Assembly (NCBI GenBank): GCA_021613535.1
Contig: CP075492.1
Span: 186,001 to 250,000 of the forward strand
Length of the DNA: 64,000 bases
Origin: Adineta vaga
Taxonomy: Eukaryota; Rotifera
Direction: 5' to 3'
In this document: in pieces, positions 34,753-47,470 of the stretch
How positions within the stretch are numbered: position 1 is the stretch's first letter
Layout of the letters: each line of letters opens with the position of its first letter
The notes under the pieces: generated by a model
Told to the model about the DNA's origin: nothing
What the model saw: the letters and a program-made list of their open reading frames with translations, nothing else
The model's database searches: none
Translations under genes and position numbers: made by a program

Positions 34753-35710
34753 TTACGATGCATTCGATAAAGCAACTGCCGGAGATATCGGTGAACAATA
34801 TTTATATTTACCCGGAATATCAGCCGGTTGCTTTCCAGTCGATTCGATTCTTGTTTCGATACTTGAATGTTTCTACAATGAAACTTGTCTAAACCAACTC
34901 ATTACGTTTTTTCGTACGAACGAAACATTTCGAGTTCTCAATTCAACATTAAACACACCGAATACGACAGTTCAAACAATGATCGATAATGTGATGATTG
35001 AAGATTGGATTAGCAAGATTTCTTAGGAGAAATATTATTCGGAATGTTCACCCTCGTTGTGTACTTTTTTCGGAATGTCTCGACGAGCTTTTCTGGATGT
35101 TTTAATTAAATTGATTAGTTTATTGGTGACTTTAGTACTTATTCTTCGTTTGATATTTTCATTTCTAATTCGACGATCACTGAATACAACACCACGACTA
35201 AAACTATCTTATGAGTCGAAAAGATTTTCTTTGAAGATTTTTGTTATTCAGCATGTTTTTCAGTGTGGTCATCTACTTCGATTGGAAGCGTCATGTCACA
35301 GACTATTAAGTAAATTCAATATGTTCGAACGGAATTCGAGTACTGATCGACAAATACGAAATCAACGTTATGCAACTCAACTTTATCTCATTTTAATTTT
35401 CACTTCAATGATCACCATGGCTTTCTATCATATCACCGAAACACCAATTCAATCGAAAACTCTTCTCAATCCAGCTGAATCAGAATACATTGAACTTGAA
35501 CAACAATATTTTCATACAGTTTCATGTCCATGTTCTTCAATTTCGATGCCTTATTTAACATTTACTCAAATTCAAGTTCAATATCACCAAATATGTTCGA
35601 GTTTATGGAGCTCAATGAACTGGATTCAATATATCCGAGCAAGTGCATTCGAAGCAGTTTCTTTAGAGCCTACAGATTTCCGAATACACGATCCTAGTCA
35701 CTTCAGTTGA
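34753..35710 (+). pseudogene. Broken copy of the multi-module membrane protein, inverted
   Basis: The frame reads ISAGCFPVDSILVSILECFYNETC, then a stop (TAG at 35024) just before EKYYSECSPSLCTFFG, then a helix, and the start of a further module (ATQLYLILIFTSMITMAFY ... SCPCSSISMPYLTFTQIQ ... HQICSSLW ... DFRI) that ends abruptly at 35710. Every signature matches the modules of the gene at 36512-40514, but on the opposite strand and lacking both ends. It is a truncated, nonsense-containing paralogue. Confidence 0.7.
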
Positions 35711-36511
35711 GGGTGAAGGTGAGGGCTGAACATAACAAATCCACATATATTCCTCAGCTCCCCAAGACACATAGACATGGGTATCGAGCTGGATACGCCA
35801 AATCAACTGCATACCGTAACGCAGGGAATTGGTTGCTTTTGGATGAATACCGGGTGTAACGAGATTATGACATCACTCTGAAGGATGACTCAGTGTAGAA
35901 ATTAATGGTATTAAAACATTATTTTGGTAAGGTGGCATATTTAGGGCCTTATCGCGCGGGGTCCCTTGTTTTCAAACCTATGAGAAAAATAAGACCCATC
36001 CTCAAAAAACATTTCCCAGGATATGTTACTGTCTTTTTTGAATGAAAATGTTCGTGGAGATTATTATGTATTGACCAGAGATGGGCAACTCCGTGTACAA
36101 AGTCGAAAGGCTCACTCCAACTCCAACTCTAACTCCGACTAAAAGGAGCAACGGAGTTCGAGTTGCTCATCTCTGGTACTGACTTGGATATTCGGCCGAT
36201 GGTCAAGCGAGTCAGCCTCGACGAGCGTTATTTTGGTATTAGAATAGCCAAAACTCAAGTAATACGTTTCTATTTTTCTTTTATTTGATATGTTGATTCT
36301 TTTATTTACCTTGACTCACATCAAACACATAGAGTGGGAAAAAAGCAAAAAGTGAGATAAAAATCGACCAGTGTAATACCATAGTAATAGAAAAGATAAG
36401 TTGTTTATCACTATATGTCAATAGATTTAAGGCAAAACGAAATATAAGCCAATGATAAGCGATACTATGTATTAAAATATATTTCTTTTGATAGAAGCTG
36501 AAAGCAAATAA
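35711..36511. other. Spacer between two inverted paralogues
   Basis: Holds a 100-bp hAT-type MITE (36076-36175), noted separately, and a 28-bp motif at about 36203-36230 also present at 47876-47910. No exon was found. Confidence 0.5.
36068..36183. mobile_element. hAT-type MITE with 8-bp target duplication
   Basis: The 100-bp element 36076..36175 begins CAGAGATGGGCAACTCCG and ends with its complement in slightly varied form (CGGAGTTCGAGTTGCTCATCTCTG). The flanks are GTATTGAC and GTACTGAC (one mismatch). CAGRGATGGGC is a typical hAT end. Confidence 0.82.
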
Positions 36512-39500
36512 TCAATGAATCGATAAAATGCGAACGTTACGAAAACAAAAGCGATGCTTAAAATATTGTAAGATAGTGATAAGATAAGGAACAAGAAATC
36601 GAATTACAGTTGATAAACCAGCAAATATACTCAAAAATGTCGTTAATAATTCCAGTGCATTAAATTGATAATAATACGTGTACGTACAATAATTCGAAGA
36701 ACAACTATTGTAAAATTTGTCATAAGATATATTACTTATCCATGATTCAATAAACATTTCATATGCTAACTTTTCAATTGTATCATTGACATTGAATCGT
36801 GTCAATGAATCATTTAATAATTCATTTCTCAAATGTTCAGAAGTTATTGCATCTAATGCATCTCGAACATCAGAAACACATGTTGAAGAATAGAAACATG
36901 ATAATGATGAAAGTAAAATTGTTTCTAATAAATGACAACTAAATATCAAACCTTGAACAATAGTTGATTGATCGTTTTCATCGATTATTTCGGCTGGTGT
37001 CGAACATGTTCGTAGAGTAGAACATGAACAACTTATATTTTGTTTTATATCATCATAAATAACAGATTTAGTGATAAATAAACTATTTGATTCTATATCA
37101 TCTTCAGTTTTGATTATATCCCAATTAGATGAAAATGTTCCTAATAGAGAATTTCCTTGTATAATCATACGTATAAGATCTAATGTTTGTGTAAAACTAA
37201 TTGATACTCTTTGTTGAAATTGATTTATCGTTTGATTTATTTCATTGATAAATTGTACAGAAGGCTGTAATTGATTAGTCAATAAAGTTGATGAAAGGAA
37301 ACTTTTAATGCTATTATTAATAGTATCTTTTGATAATGAGCATAGTGATGCTAAAAACTCGGTAAAGAATGGTTTCCATAACTGGAAACTTCTTCCAGTA
37401 TAAAACTCGGTAACTTTATCGTCGTCCAAATCTAAAACGGCAAAGAAGATATGTCTCACATTTTCTAATCAAAAATTTTATTACTAGAATTGAGAATTAT
37501 CCAAATTTTATCTGTTGTACAAACTTCATGAAATTTATCCACTCGTAATTCACTAATAAATTCGCTATATGGAGTGGAAATCCGTGTACAAGGACAACTA
37601 ATATCATCTGCTTGAAGATCTACCAATAACTGTTCATAATCCATCGTCGAAGATATAGGATGCATTTTAGTTATACTACGTTCAACAACAGCTGTGTAAA
37701 ACAATAAAATACTAAGGGAAGTGAAATAAAGAATTAAATAAGTTCGAGTATAGATTAGTTGTTGATGAATTGATCGCTCATCAGTTGATTCAGTTGTAAA
37801 TAAATTCAGAGTTTTTATTGATTGATAAATGTTAAGGAAAATAGAATTATCACGTCGACGATGACGTTCTTTCCACCAATTAATACAGGAAAAGAAAAGT
37901 TTACCAAACAATGGTAGAATTAATCGAAAACCTTTGTTTAAACCACCACATATGGCAATAAGTAGAAATAATGATGCTAAAAGATTTCGTCGTTGTAGTT
38001 TTAAATATGTACAAGTTATAGGTGCACATTTATTATAAAATTGTTCAAAATTAGTATCATTATTTATTGTTATTTCTGAAAACATTTCTTGAATTAAATT
38101 ATCTGTTATAACATCATTAAATCGACTGAGGATTGATGTATTAAGTGCTTTTATATTTGGTGTAGATTGAGATTTAATAGCGATTGAATAAGTTTCTTTA
38201 ATATATTGAAAATATGTAATGTTATACCACCATCCAATCTTCGATTTTCGAAAACCATCTAAGGGTGTACAACCGATTTTGATGATTTCGAAAAGTATTT
38301 TTGGTGGAAATTGACCCAAGTATGATTCATTTAAGTACAACAAAGGTATAAGATGACACTGTCCATCAGCAGATATACATGAGCACGCACCTTCAGCAGT
38401 GATTTCGTTCTCAGAAAAACTCGAATACGTTGGATATGTAGGGAATATAATATCAAGTTGGTTATCATTCGTTTCAGTAATCTCCAAAATGACATTTGCT
38501 CCATTTAAAAATTGACTGGTATGGAACATGATATTAACCCAATCAATCGTACGTGCAAAATTATCTCGTGTTGTATTGATAAATAAATCGATTATTGCTT
38601 GGGTTTTCTGAAGAAAAACTGATGGAGGAAGAACATCAGCATTGATAAATTGAGTATTAATAAAATTATGTTGTGCATCATCAATATTCATTCGAGCCAT
38701 TGAACAAAAAGTTGATAAAAGTTGAAAATAAGAAGAACCTATTATTCGAAAGTCACGAGTACCCTCAAGGTCATTGTCTATTTCTGGCATGAATTTTGAA
38801 TCTAATCTTGTCAAGTAGTTTAACCATTCAGCTGAAATTAAATCACTTGAACATACTTGATGTAAAATAAATGTTACATTAAGAAATGATTTATATGGAA
38901 TAGATATTTGTGAACAAGGACATTGTAACGTTATTGAATGATCATCATATAATTGTAAATAAATAGGAAGAGATGGATGTTCAACGATTATTAACTGATT
39001 TTCTTCACTAACAAAAATATAAAGTCCAACAGCAATCGAAGAAATAATCATAAGAAGAATAAATATTCTCGTGAATAATCGTTCACGATAGATATGATGC
39101 GGATTACGTGGTGCTGAACTTTCAAAAAGATTCAAAGATAGCACTTGTACTTTGATATATGGAGGTAAAGATCGAATACGGAGCCATACAATGCGACCTA
39201 CAAATGTATTCAGATCTTGGAATGATATGTCATTAAGAGAATGAAATACAACATACCTCGAGTCTGACGTTGTGGTTCTATTTGTGATGCGATCGTAGTA
39301 GGTAAGACATGATTTTTTCTACGTAAGATAATTACTGCAATTAAAGGTGCTAATAATTTGGTTCCAAATGATAAACCACCAAAAACACCAATTATTGTTG
39401 TAAAAACAAAAATAATATGAAAACGACGTGTATATGAATATGAACAATGTTTCGGATTACATTGAGAATAATATAAATCAAAGTAAGTATTAATAATCAG

Positions 39501-40514
39501 TTCTTCAATCATTAATTCATTTAAAAGCATTTTAATTGTTGAATTTAATGAAAAATATTTGAATGACGTGTTTGATAATAGTTGAATATTTCTCGGTAAT
39601 GATGAATGTAAGAGAGAAAAACATGTTTGATTATAATAACATTCAAGTGTTGAAGAAAGTGTTGCATCAATTATTAAACAATCGATGATCATTCCAGGTA
39701 TTGCAATCGAATCATCATCATCATTAATAAATGTAGCAGAACGTGGACAACCTTCGATATTTAAACAAGAACAATTGTCAAATATTCGAGGTGCTGTTTG
39801 AACAGAACCAGATGGATGAGAAAAAAAATAATAATTTGTTTGTAAACCAGAAAGAATTTGATTTCCACTTATCATTCGATGAATAATAAGTAAATTACGA
39901 TTCATTGTCATTTGCGATAATTCTTTTTGATTTTTAAGAGTTGTTTGAACGTGAAATTGAAGAGTTTCTTCATTAAATGCAGTTGAACTAAGAATACGTG
40001 ATGCATTAAAATTTGCGAGAGTATCATCCCAACTTTTTCGACTTGCATTACATAATCCTGCGATTGTTTGCCAAAAAAAGATTAAAGTAACACGAAAATC
40101 ATCGATTGAATGAATTGAAATGTTTGTATTTGTAAATATCATATCAAACCAATTTTGTTCAATAAATTGACTTGAACAAACTTCATGAAATCGAACTTGT
40201 GTTGTCACAAATGTTTGATAATTTATGGCATATTTTGAACATGGACAATTCAAAGTATTTGAATATGCATTGGCTAATTGTAAAAATCTTGTATGGGAAG
40301 GTTTGCTTTCAGTTTGCTCGATCGTTCGGAACATAAATAAGGTAATAGTTGTGATTGATATTAAAGATATTATTAATGAATATACGTAAATACGAGTTGC
40401 AATTTGTTCTTTCAAAAGTGTTCCATCGGTACTTAAAGAATTTTTAAAAAGGTTTAATTGAAGAAATGATTGCCAAAACTTTTTGACTAAGTTGGATACC
40501 GTTTGAAATGCCAT
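36512..40514 (-). pseudogene. Three-module multi-pass membrane protein, one frameshift
   Basis: Exons 40514..39257 and 39197..36512 (59-bp intron, phase 1). Each of three tandem modules has the same order: cytoplasmic start, membrane helix, extracellular SCPCSQISIPY and HQVCSS blocks, a DFRI block, CSC, then a pair like LECYYNQTC, W...Y...C.P..C.YTY and a second helix with GGL. So the protein should have about six helices and three Cys-rich ectodomains. The frame breaks near 37460: module 3 reads VCTTDKIWIILNSSNKIFD then a stop, and resumes in another frame. This is either a frameshift or an assembly error. The ATG at 40514 starts the first module. I do not recognise the family. It has some resemblance in layout, not sequence, to two-helix channel subunits. 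Function unknown. Confidence 0.7.
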
Positions 40515-42393
40515 AGACTTTTCGTGGAGATTTTCTTTAATACCTGTGTATATTTTTATAAGAAAACAGATTTTTCATCACCACTTACATCGTATAAGAA
40601 TGATGAATTAATGAAAAGCTGATTACGTTTTTTACTAATGCTTATGAACAGAATTATTTAATCCTCGTAATGCATCTTTCAAGATAAATTATACCAACTG
40701 TTCAGTTATTTTATTCTCTTATTTTATCAATGGATCAACTTTCTTGTGAAAGAAACATAATGCAATCTAAAAAAAACATTGCTGACGTGTAGAATAACAA
40801 GAATAATAATGGTTACCATTTGCTACCTAAATATTATTGGAACTTTATCAATAAAGATTTTTGTTTCTGTATATTTTCCTCTGATATCGGGAATGAAACA
40901 AATACTTCCTGTTTTATCACAGAAGAGAGAGCCTGTGAATGTTGATATCATCGTTAATGTTTAATTTCAATATCACCCACAACCTCAATATACCCGAGCA
41001 GACAAGAATCGTTAAAAACGCGTGAAAACTCTATAAAAATTTTCGCCGTGTTTCTCTATCAATCGCGGTCCTCGATTGTTAGCTAGAAACGTCAGAAATA
41101 AAAGTCCGAGAAAACGCAAAAAAAAAAGTTACTGAAATATTTTTCTCTGAATATTCCATGACTTTTTCGCAGCATAATATCTCTCATTTTTCTTGCCGTG
41201 TGTTTCTATCAGTCGGGGACCGCATTTGCCATCCATACCCGAAGTATAAATAGAAGCGTTCAAACTCCGTTTTTATACATAAGTGTATCTGTCAACATTT
41301 TTTTTCCAAAACGATTTTCGAAATGCTCTGTAGATATTCCCTGCAACAAAATTTTCTCGTATACTTTACCAACTGTTCTCACCGTCAAAAACGTTAGAAA
41401 TATTTTATGCAGAATGTAAATAAACCAAATCACCTGCGTAGTTCAACCATTCGATACACCATACCTAAATACATAAATTCAACTCACAAAGGTCCCTCGA
41501 CTGTAAGGAGGGTCATATGAAAAAAAATAGTTTGTCTGTCTGTCTGTTTGTGTCAGGGCCAAAGGTCAAAAAAACATTTGAATCTAAAATCATTCCACAC
41601 TTTGAAAACTTCTAATATAGTGGAGCTAGAACGAGTGGGGATGAAGGGTGGTGAAGCTGGGTGTGGGTGTGGGGTGAAGCCATTGGTGGGTGTATAGGCG
41701 TGGGTGGCGATGTTGGGCGAAGCGATTGGTGGGTATAGGTGTGGGCGAATGGAAACGATGATCGGCGGCTCTAGTCCCTGAGTTTCAGGATTTTAGTTAA
41801 ATTTCGTTTTAGTTGGTGTTGAGTTGTTTGTAATGGAATATGAAGTTGATGTGGGGTTCGGATGGCTAGGAGTGGCGTTAGAACGCAGTTGGAGTGGCTA
41901 GGATGTTCCAACTTTGATTCAACTGTAGCTGATCTTAGGAGCAATAGAAGAACTACAAATAATTTATGTATTGCCGTAGCTAAATGCAGTGTAAGCGGAA
42001 AATAGAGATGTCAAGGAATACATTAGCTAAATTTACTTGGGTCAAATGTAATCCTAATCCATTTAGTTAAACGTATTAAATCTATTGGAAATTTTGCAAA
42101 GACAAAGAAATAGAACGTCGGCAAGTAGCATATGATTATTATTGGTGCTCGTAGTGGAGTAAATTTAGGTTAATGTTAAAAATATTCTTTCGAAGTTGAG
42201 TGTTTACTCCAGTTGGATTGATAAATCGGAGTTGGAGTGGAGTTGCTTGCTCGGGAGTGGCCTATTTGTGGATGGAATAAGGAGTGGTCTCGTCGTAGTG
42301 AAGTTGATGGGTTGAATTATGTAGATTTGGGTGTTGGTGTCGGGAAAAAGATACTGGCCGAGAGGATACTGAGATTGGTGAGTGACGTTGTAT
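40515..42393. other. Intergenic and repeat DNA upstream of the Helitron
   Basis: Blocks at about 41010-41100 and 41160-41240 (AACGCGTGAAAACTCTATAAAA, TTTCTATCAGTCGGGGACCGC) are related to the palindromic element at 29396. From about 41630 to 42370 the DNA turns G-rich, with GTGGGTGTGG and GGAGTGG runs, unlike the surroundings. A normal 5' end of the Helitron was not found there. Confidence 0.5.
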
Positions 42394-45300
42394 AATACAG
42401 AAGCAAATAGTGCATTAAATAAACTTTTACAACATATTAAAACTGTCGGTGGTCGAGTTATGGCATCAGCATATTCTAGAACGGCCTTACGTACTCGTAT
42501 ACATGCACTTATTTTTAATCAAGGTTTACCGAGTATATTTCTTACCATAAATCCAGCCGACATTCATAGTCCTGTAGCATTGTATTTTGCTGGTGTTCAA
42601 CTCAATCTTGATCAAATTAAAGATGAAAAGCTTATGGATACTTATCAAAGAGCCGAAATTATAGCATCTCATCCTGTTGCTACTGTCAAATTTTTCCACT
42701 TATTGATTACCAATATCTTAGATACTATGATAATGGGTGGAGTTCTTGGACCAATAAAGGCTTATTTTGGTACAGTCGAAAGTCAAGGCCGAGGTTCACT
42801 TCACTTACATCTTCTTATTTGGCTTGATCATGATATGAAACCAGCTGATATGAAAGAAAAAATTCAAGATGCTACTTTTCGTAACAAGTTAATAGCATAT
42901 TTAGAAGATATCAACAAAGAAGATTTAGAAGATATCAACAAAGAAGATTTAGATGATTTCAAAGAGAAATAAGTCATCGAATCTTCTGACGGTATGAAAT
43001 ATATTTATTTTATTGAATTGTTCATCTTTCTTTATTTATAGTAGAACTACAACCATCGCAAAATAATATTTATAATGCTTTACGTACTATTGATTTGACA
43101 GGTGCTGTAGAAAATACACATCGGTCGCCTCTTTTTTCAACACCAACTAAGCAGCATTTACCTTCACCATCAATTCCATATAGATCTCCAGTAGCAAGTT
43201 CATTGCCACGAACACCAACACATGATCGATCTGCAATTGGTACGTTACAATAAAATTTTATAAAAATAAAATATTTATTAGTATTTTCAGATACGAATGT
43301 GTCATCTAATCAATCGAAATTACCGCCAGCCTGTTTACCCACTCCAAATCCATCGTCGCCTAATTTTCGATCAAAATTTCGTGCACATGTAGCACAAGTT
43401 GCTGAATCTAGCAATACTCATAAGCACTATGACGCATGCTATAAATACTGCAAGGATGGTAAGAGGATTTGTCGATCAATTATGCCACGAAAAAAGGTAC
43501 CAGTATCAACAATCGATCCAGAAACTGGTGGTATTTCGATGAAACGATCGGATCCATGGATGAATAATTTCAATGACTATATTATCTCAGCTTGTCGATC
43601 CAATATGGATATTAAATTTATTTGGACTGGAAATGATACCAAAGCTTTAGTCTATTATATTACTGATTATGTCACAAAAATGAGTCTCTCATTTCATGAT
43701 ACATTTTCTCTTGTTCAAAAAAGTATTACATCATTACAAAATCCAAACAACCCAACCGACACGGAAAATGTCATTGAGAAATCACGTAAACTCGTTTTAC
43801 GTTGTTATAATGCATTTGCTTCACAACAAGAATTATCTGGTGTGCAAGTTGCTTCTTATCTCATGAATTGGGACGACCATTATACAACACATAAGTTTCA
43901 AGGTCTTTATTTGATTCAAACCGAACGATTTTTACAAAGTGAATTAAATGAAATGCGTGCTAAACAAAATCTTCAATCAACATCGCAGGGTAAGTCTAAT
44001 TAATTCCTTTTATATGTTTATTATTTAATTGACTCTCATACCGTGACAATCTTTTTTTTCTATATGTTAGGCGTGAGAGACGCATAGAGAGAGAGAGAGG
44101 AGAGGAAGAGAGAAGAGAGAAGGAGAAAAAGAAAGAAGGAAGCGAAAAAGAAAAAGAGATAGCGATAGGCTCAAATTGAACATAAGGAAAGTTGACCAAT
44201 AACAATTGATTAGCCGCACACGCATATGTTAAGACAGAAAGGAAAGAGGAATGATAGGAAGAAGGATAACGTTCAATATACAAACAATCAATCTGTGAAA
44301 AATTAAAGGAAAAAGAAAAGGAAACAAGCAGCTTAATACATATTTGAAGCGAAGTCATCAATAAGTCATGTTCGATGAGAAGGTGTTAATGTGATCTCAG
44401 TACTGTTTCTATAGATAAATATCGAAAAGCAAGTTGAATTATACGAAGATGATTACTTATTGATATATAAAATGATGAAGCAATTCATTTGTGATAATTA
44501 AAAAATGCATGTTTTTTTCATATATAGATGCGATTGATGATGAAGATGTGTTTGATAATGGAGCAATTAACGATGAAAACAACGATGAAGAACATTTTCA
44601 AGTTCAACCGGCGGAAGATAAAAACAATTTTATTCTTGTTAACACACGCATTGATTATCAATACCGTTCAGACATTCTCAACAGCACATGTTTATACGAT
44701 TTTGTCAGTACACTTTACAAGAAAAAAATCAATGAAGCTGATTTAAAATATTTATCGAAGTCTTCCACAACAGAAAAATGACAGGATAATCAAAGAGGTC
44801 GACCATCAAATGAACGTTTTTCTTTTCAAAAAGATCATCCTCAAGCAACAACACATATTCTAATGAAATACAGTCAACTCCATGTACCTGTTCTTTATGG
44901 TCCGCATATTCCTCGGCAAGACCGTGATGATACTCGAGAACGATACAATCGAGCACTTCTCACACTTTTTGTACCATGGCGCAATGCATTTGATCTCTGT
45001 GACGTCAATGAAACGTGGGAAGATGCTTTTGAATATCGAAAAAATCTTATTTCTGCTCATTCGTGGAAGATTATAGAAAATATTCAACTTTTACATGAAT
45101 ATAAAAAAGATTGTGATGAACATCTACTTCAAGTTATTGCTGAAGCACAAACCGAGAATGATTTAATTGATCCTGTATTGTTACCATCAAATCAAGGTGC
45201 TGATGGTGAATACGAAGTAGATGACATCGACGACTTAATTCAATTAATAGGCAATGTAGACGAGTTTACAACTGCTGCAATTAATGCCACGAAAAAATCA

Positions 45301-47470
45301 ACAGAAAATGTCTATCTTCGAGAGACTGCTGAAGCTGTCGAAAAGGTTGGACGTTTCGATCGTATGATTCGTAAGTGTTAATTGTTTTATGAATCATATC
45401 ATTCAAACAAAAATATAAATTGTTTTAGAGCAAGATCAACATGTTTCAAATACGGGTATTGATCGACAAATTGTATCGTTTATTTCGCAACGTCTAATCT
45501 AATTAAACTTAATTCAAAATGGCAAGATCAGTTGAAGATTGAAAAAGAACGAATTAGACGCAGTTTGATTTCGGGCAAAGATAACAATGATGATGATACA
45601 TTAAATTTTGATGATGTAACCAACGCCGTTGTAACCGTAGTCAATCCATGTGATAATCGAACTGATTTCGAAAAAAATACATCAATTCCTCCAGTACTTG
45701 TAGTTAGAAACAATTACTCAACTCAAAGCAGCATCATTGATGAATTTACATTGAACAAAGAGCAAAAAGCTGCATTCTTGATAATAACAAGTCATCTCGA
45801 CGGTGATAGTCAATGTCGTACAGGTATTTCCATGAAATAAATCATTACTTCTTTGATTCAATAATCTATTTTAGGTGACAATAATGGTCAACTCATTATG
45901 TGTGTACCTGGATGTGGTGGAACGGGCAAATCACAATTGATTCGTGCTCTTACAAAATATTTTCTTGTTACAAAAAGAATGCAAATGATGCGAAAACTTG
46001 CACCTACCGGAATTGCAGCTGCTGAAATTGATGGCATGACAATTCATTCATTTTTAGGTGAACAACGTAATTCAGGAAAGCCACGTACCATCAAACCAGG
46101 TGATTCCAAACTTGAAAACGAATGGAGACCTGTTGAATACCTTTTAATTGATGAAATGAGTATGGTTGGCTTAACATTATTAGGAAAACTCAATAGAATC
46201 ATTTGCTCTGCCAAACATGTTGATGTTCAAGTTTCATTTGGTGGTGTGAACGTAATCTTCTTTGGTGATTATTTACAATATCGACCTGTTTATGATTCAC
46301 CATTGCATACTGATTTTTCTTTACCATCAAGAGAGAAACAAGGCAAAGTACTATCTGAAAAAGAAATACAACAACGCGTTGCACGCTCTTGCGTTCTCCA
46401 AATGAATTGTGTTGTCAAACTTAGTCAACAGATGCGAACAGAAGATTTACGATATCTTCAATTACTCGATCGGCTTCGTCAAGGTCAATGCAATTATGAC
46501 GATTACGAATTATTGCAAGCACGAGTTGTCGGACAACCATCAATAGAATCTCTACATGATTCACCATGGAACAAAGTAAACCAACTTTTTCATATAAAGA
46601 AAGAACTATTTTCATCTTTTTCAGGCGCCTATTCTCGTGTTTCGAAATGAAGTTCGCACACAATTAAACAACAAAGCTGCAATTCACAATGCAACACAAA
46701 CAGGACATCCACCGATGGTATGCGTCGCTCAAGACACATGTAAAGGCAAAGCAATCAAAGATCCAATGTTGCTTAAGAAATTATTAGAACTATCTGACAG
46801 CAAGACAGAGCATTTACCTGGTCTATTACCTTTTGTACCAGGTATGCCTGTCATTTTAACGCAAAATATTGCTACTGAATTAGGTCTTATCAATGGTATT
46901 AACGGAATATTTCGACAATTGGTATATCATGAAGATTCGGTATCAACAGGAAATCTATCGGAGGTGTTTCCGAATACTACATAATATATTTGTCGACCAA
47001 TATATGCTTTAATTGAGATTGTTAAATCGAAGATTGAATGCAAACTTCAAGATCTTCAAACAAAACTTATATCAATTCCACTTGTAGAACAAACATTTCA
47101 GGTTGACGTTGCTGGTCTTATTCCAAAAGATAAGAAACCAAAATCAAATCAAAAGACAATTCTATCAATTAAACGATCTGCATTACCACTTGTACCTGCT
47201 TATTGTATTACAACACATAAAAGTCAAGGTCAAACATTGAGCAAAGTGGTTATTGATTTAAAATTACCAAATGAAACGGATGATATTGCAGCAGTCTACG
47301 TGCCATTATCTCGCGTAAAACGTTTGGTCGATTTAGCTATTCTACGGCCATTTGATTATAAAGTTTTGCTGATGAAACCATCTTTTAATAAATCTCAAGT
47401 TAACGAAATGGAAAGACTCGATCAGCTGTTTTTGAAAACACGATCACGTTTTCCGGAATGGTTTCAATAA
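42394..47470 (+). pseudogene. Helitron Rep-helicase gene, multi-exon, degenerate
   Basis: Exons at 42394-42991, 43042-43239, 43291-43989, 44528-45370, 45429-45823, 45875-46575 and 46625-47470 all have matching splice phases. Exon 1 has the Helitron-like N region and the HUH-type block GRGSLHLHLLIWL. Exon 3 has YYITDYVTK, the tyrosine pair of the rolling-circle nuclease. Exons 6-7 encode a PIF1-type helicase with Walker A GCGGTGKS, Walker B LLIDEMSMVG and the late motif VPLSRVKRL. It is broken: TAA at 42970, TGA at 44779, a one-base frame change near 45490 and TAA at 46982. The start of the Rep region is also missing. It would replicate and move the element by rolling circle if intact. Confidence 0.85.
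44060..44170 (+). repeat. GA-rich microsatellite in a Helitron intron
   Basis: A purine run of GAGAGAGA, GGAGAGGAAG and GAAAAAGAAAG units inside the roughly 540-bp third intron of the Helitron gene, by far its longest intron. Confidence 0.8.

Noticed and set aside
36512-40514. Assignment to the DEG/ENaC channel family
   Set aside because: The two-helix module layout is suggestive, but the diagnostic ENaC pre-TM2 and selectivity motifs were not visible.
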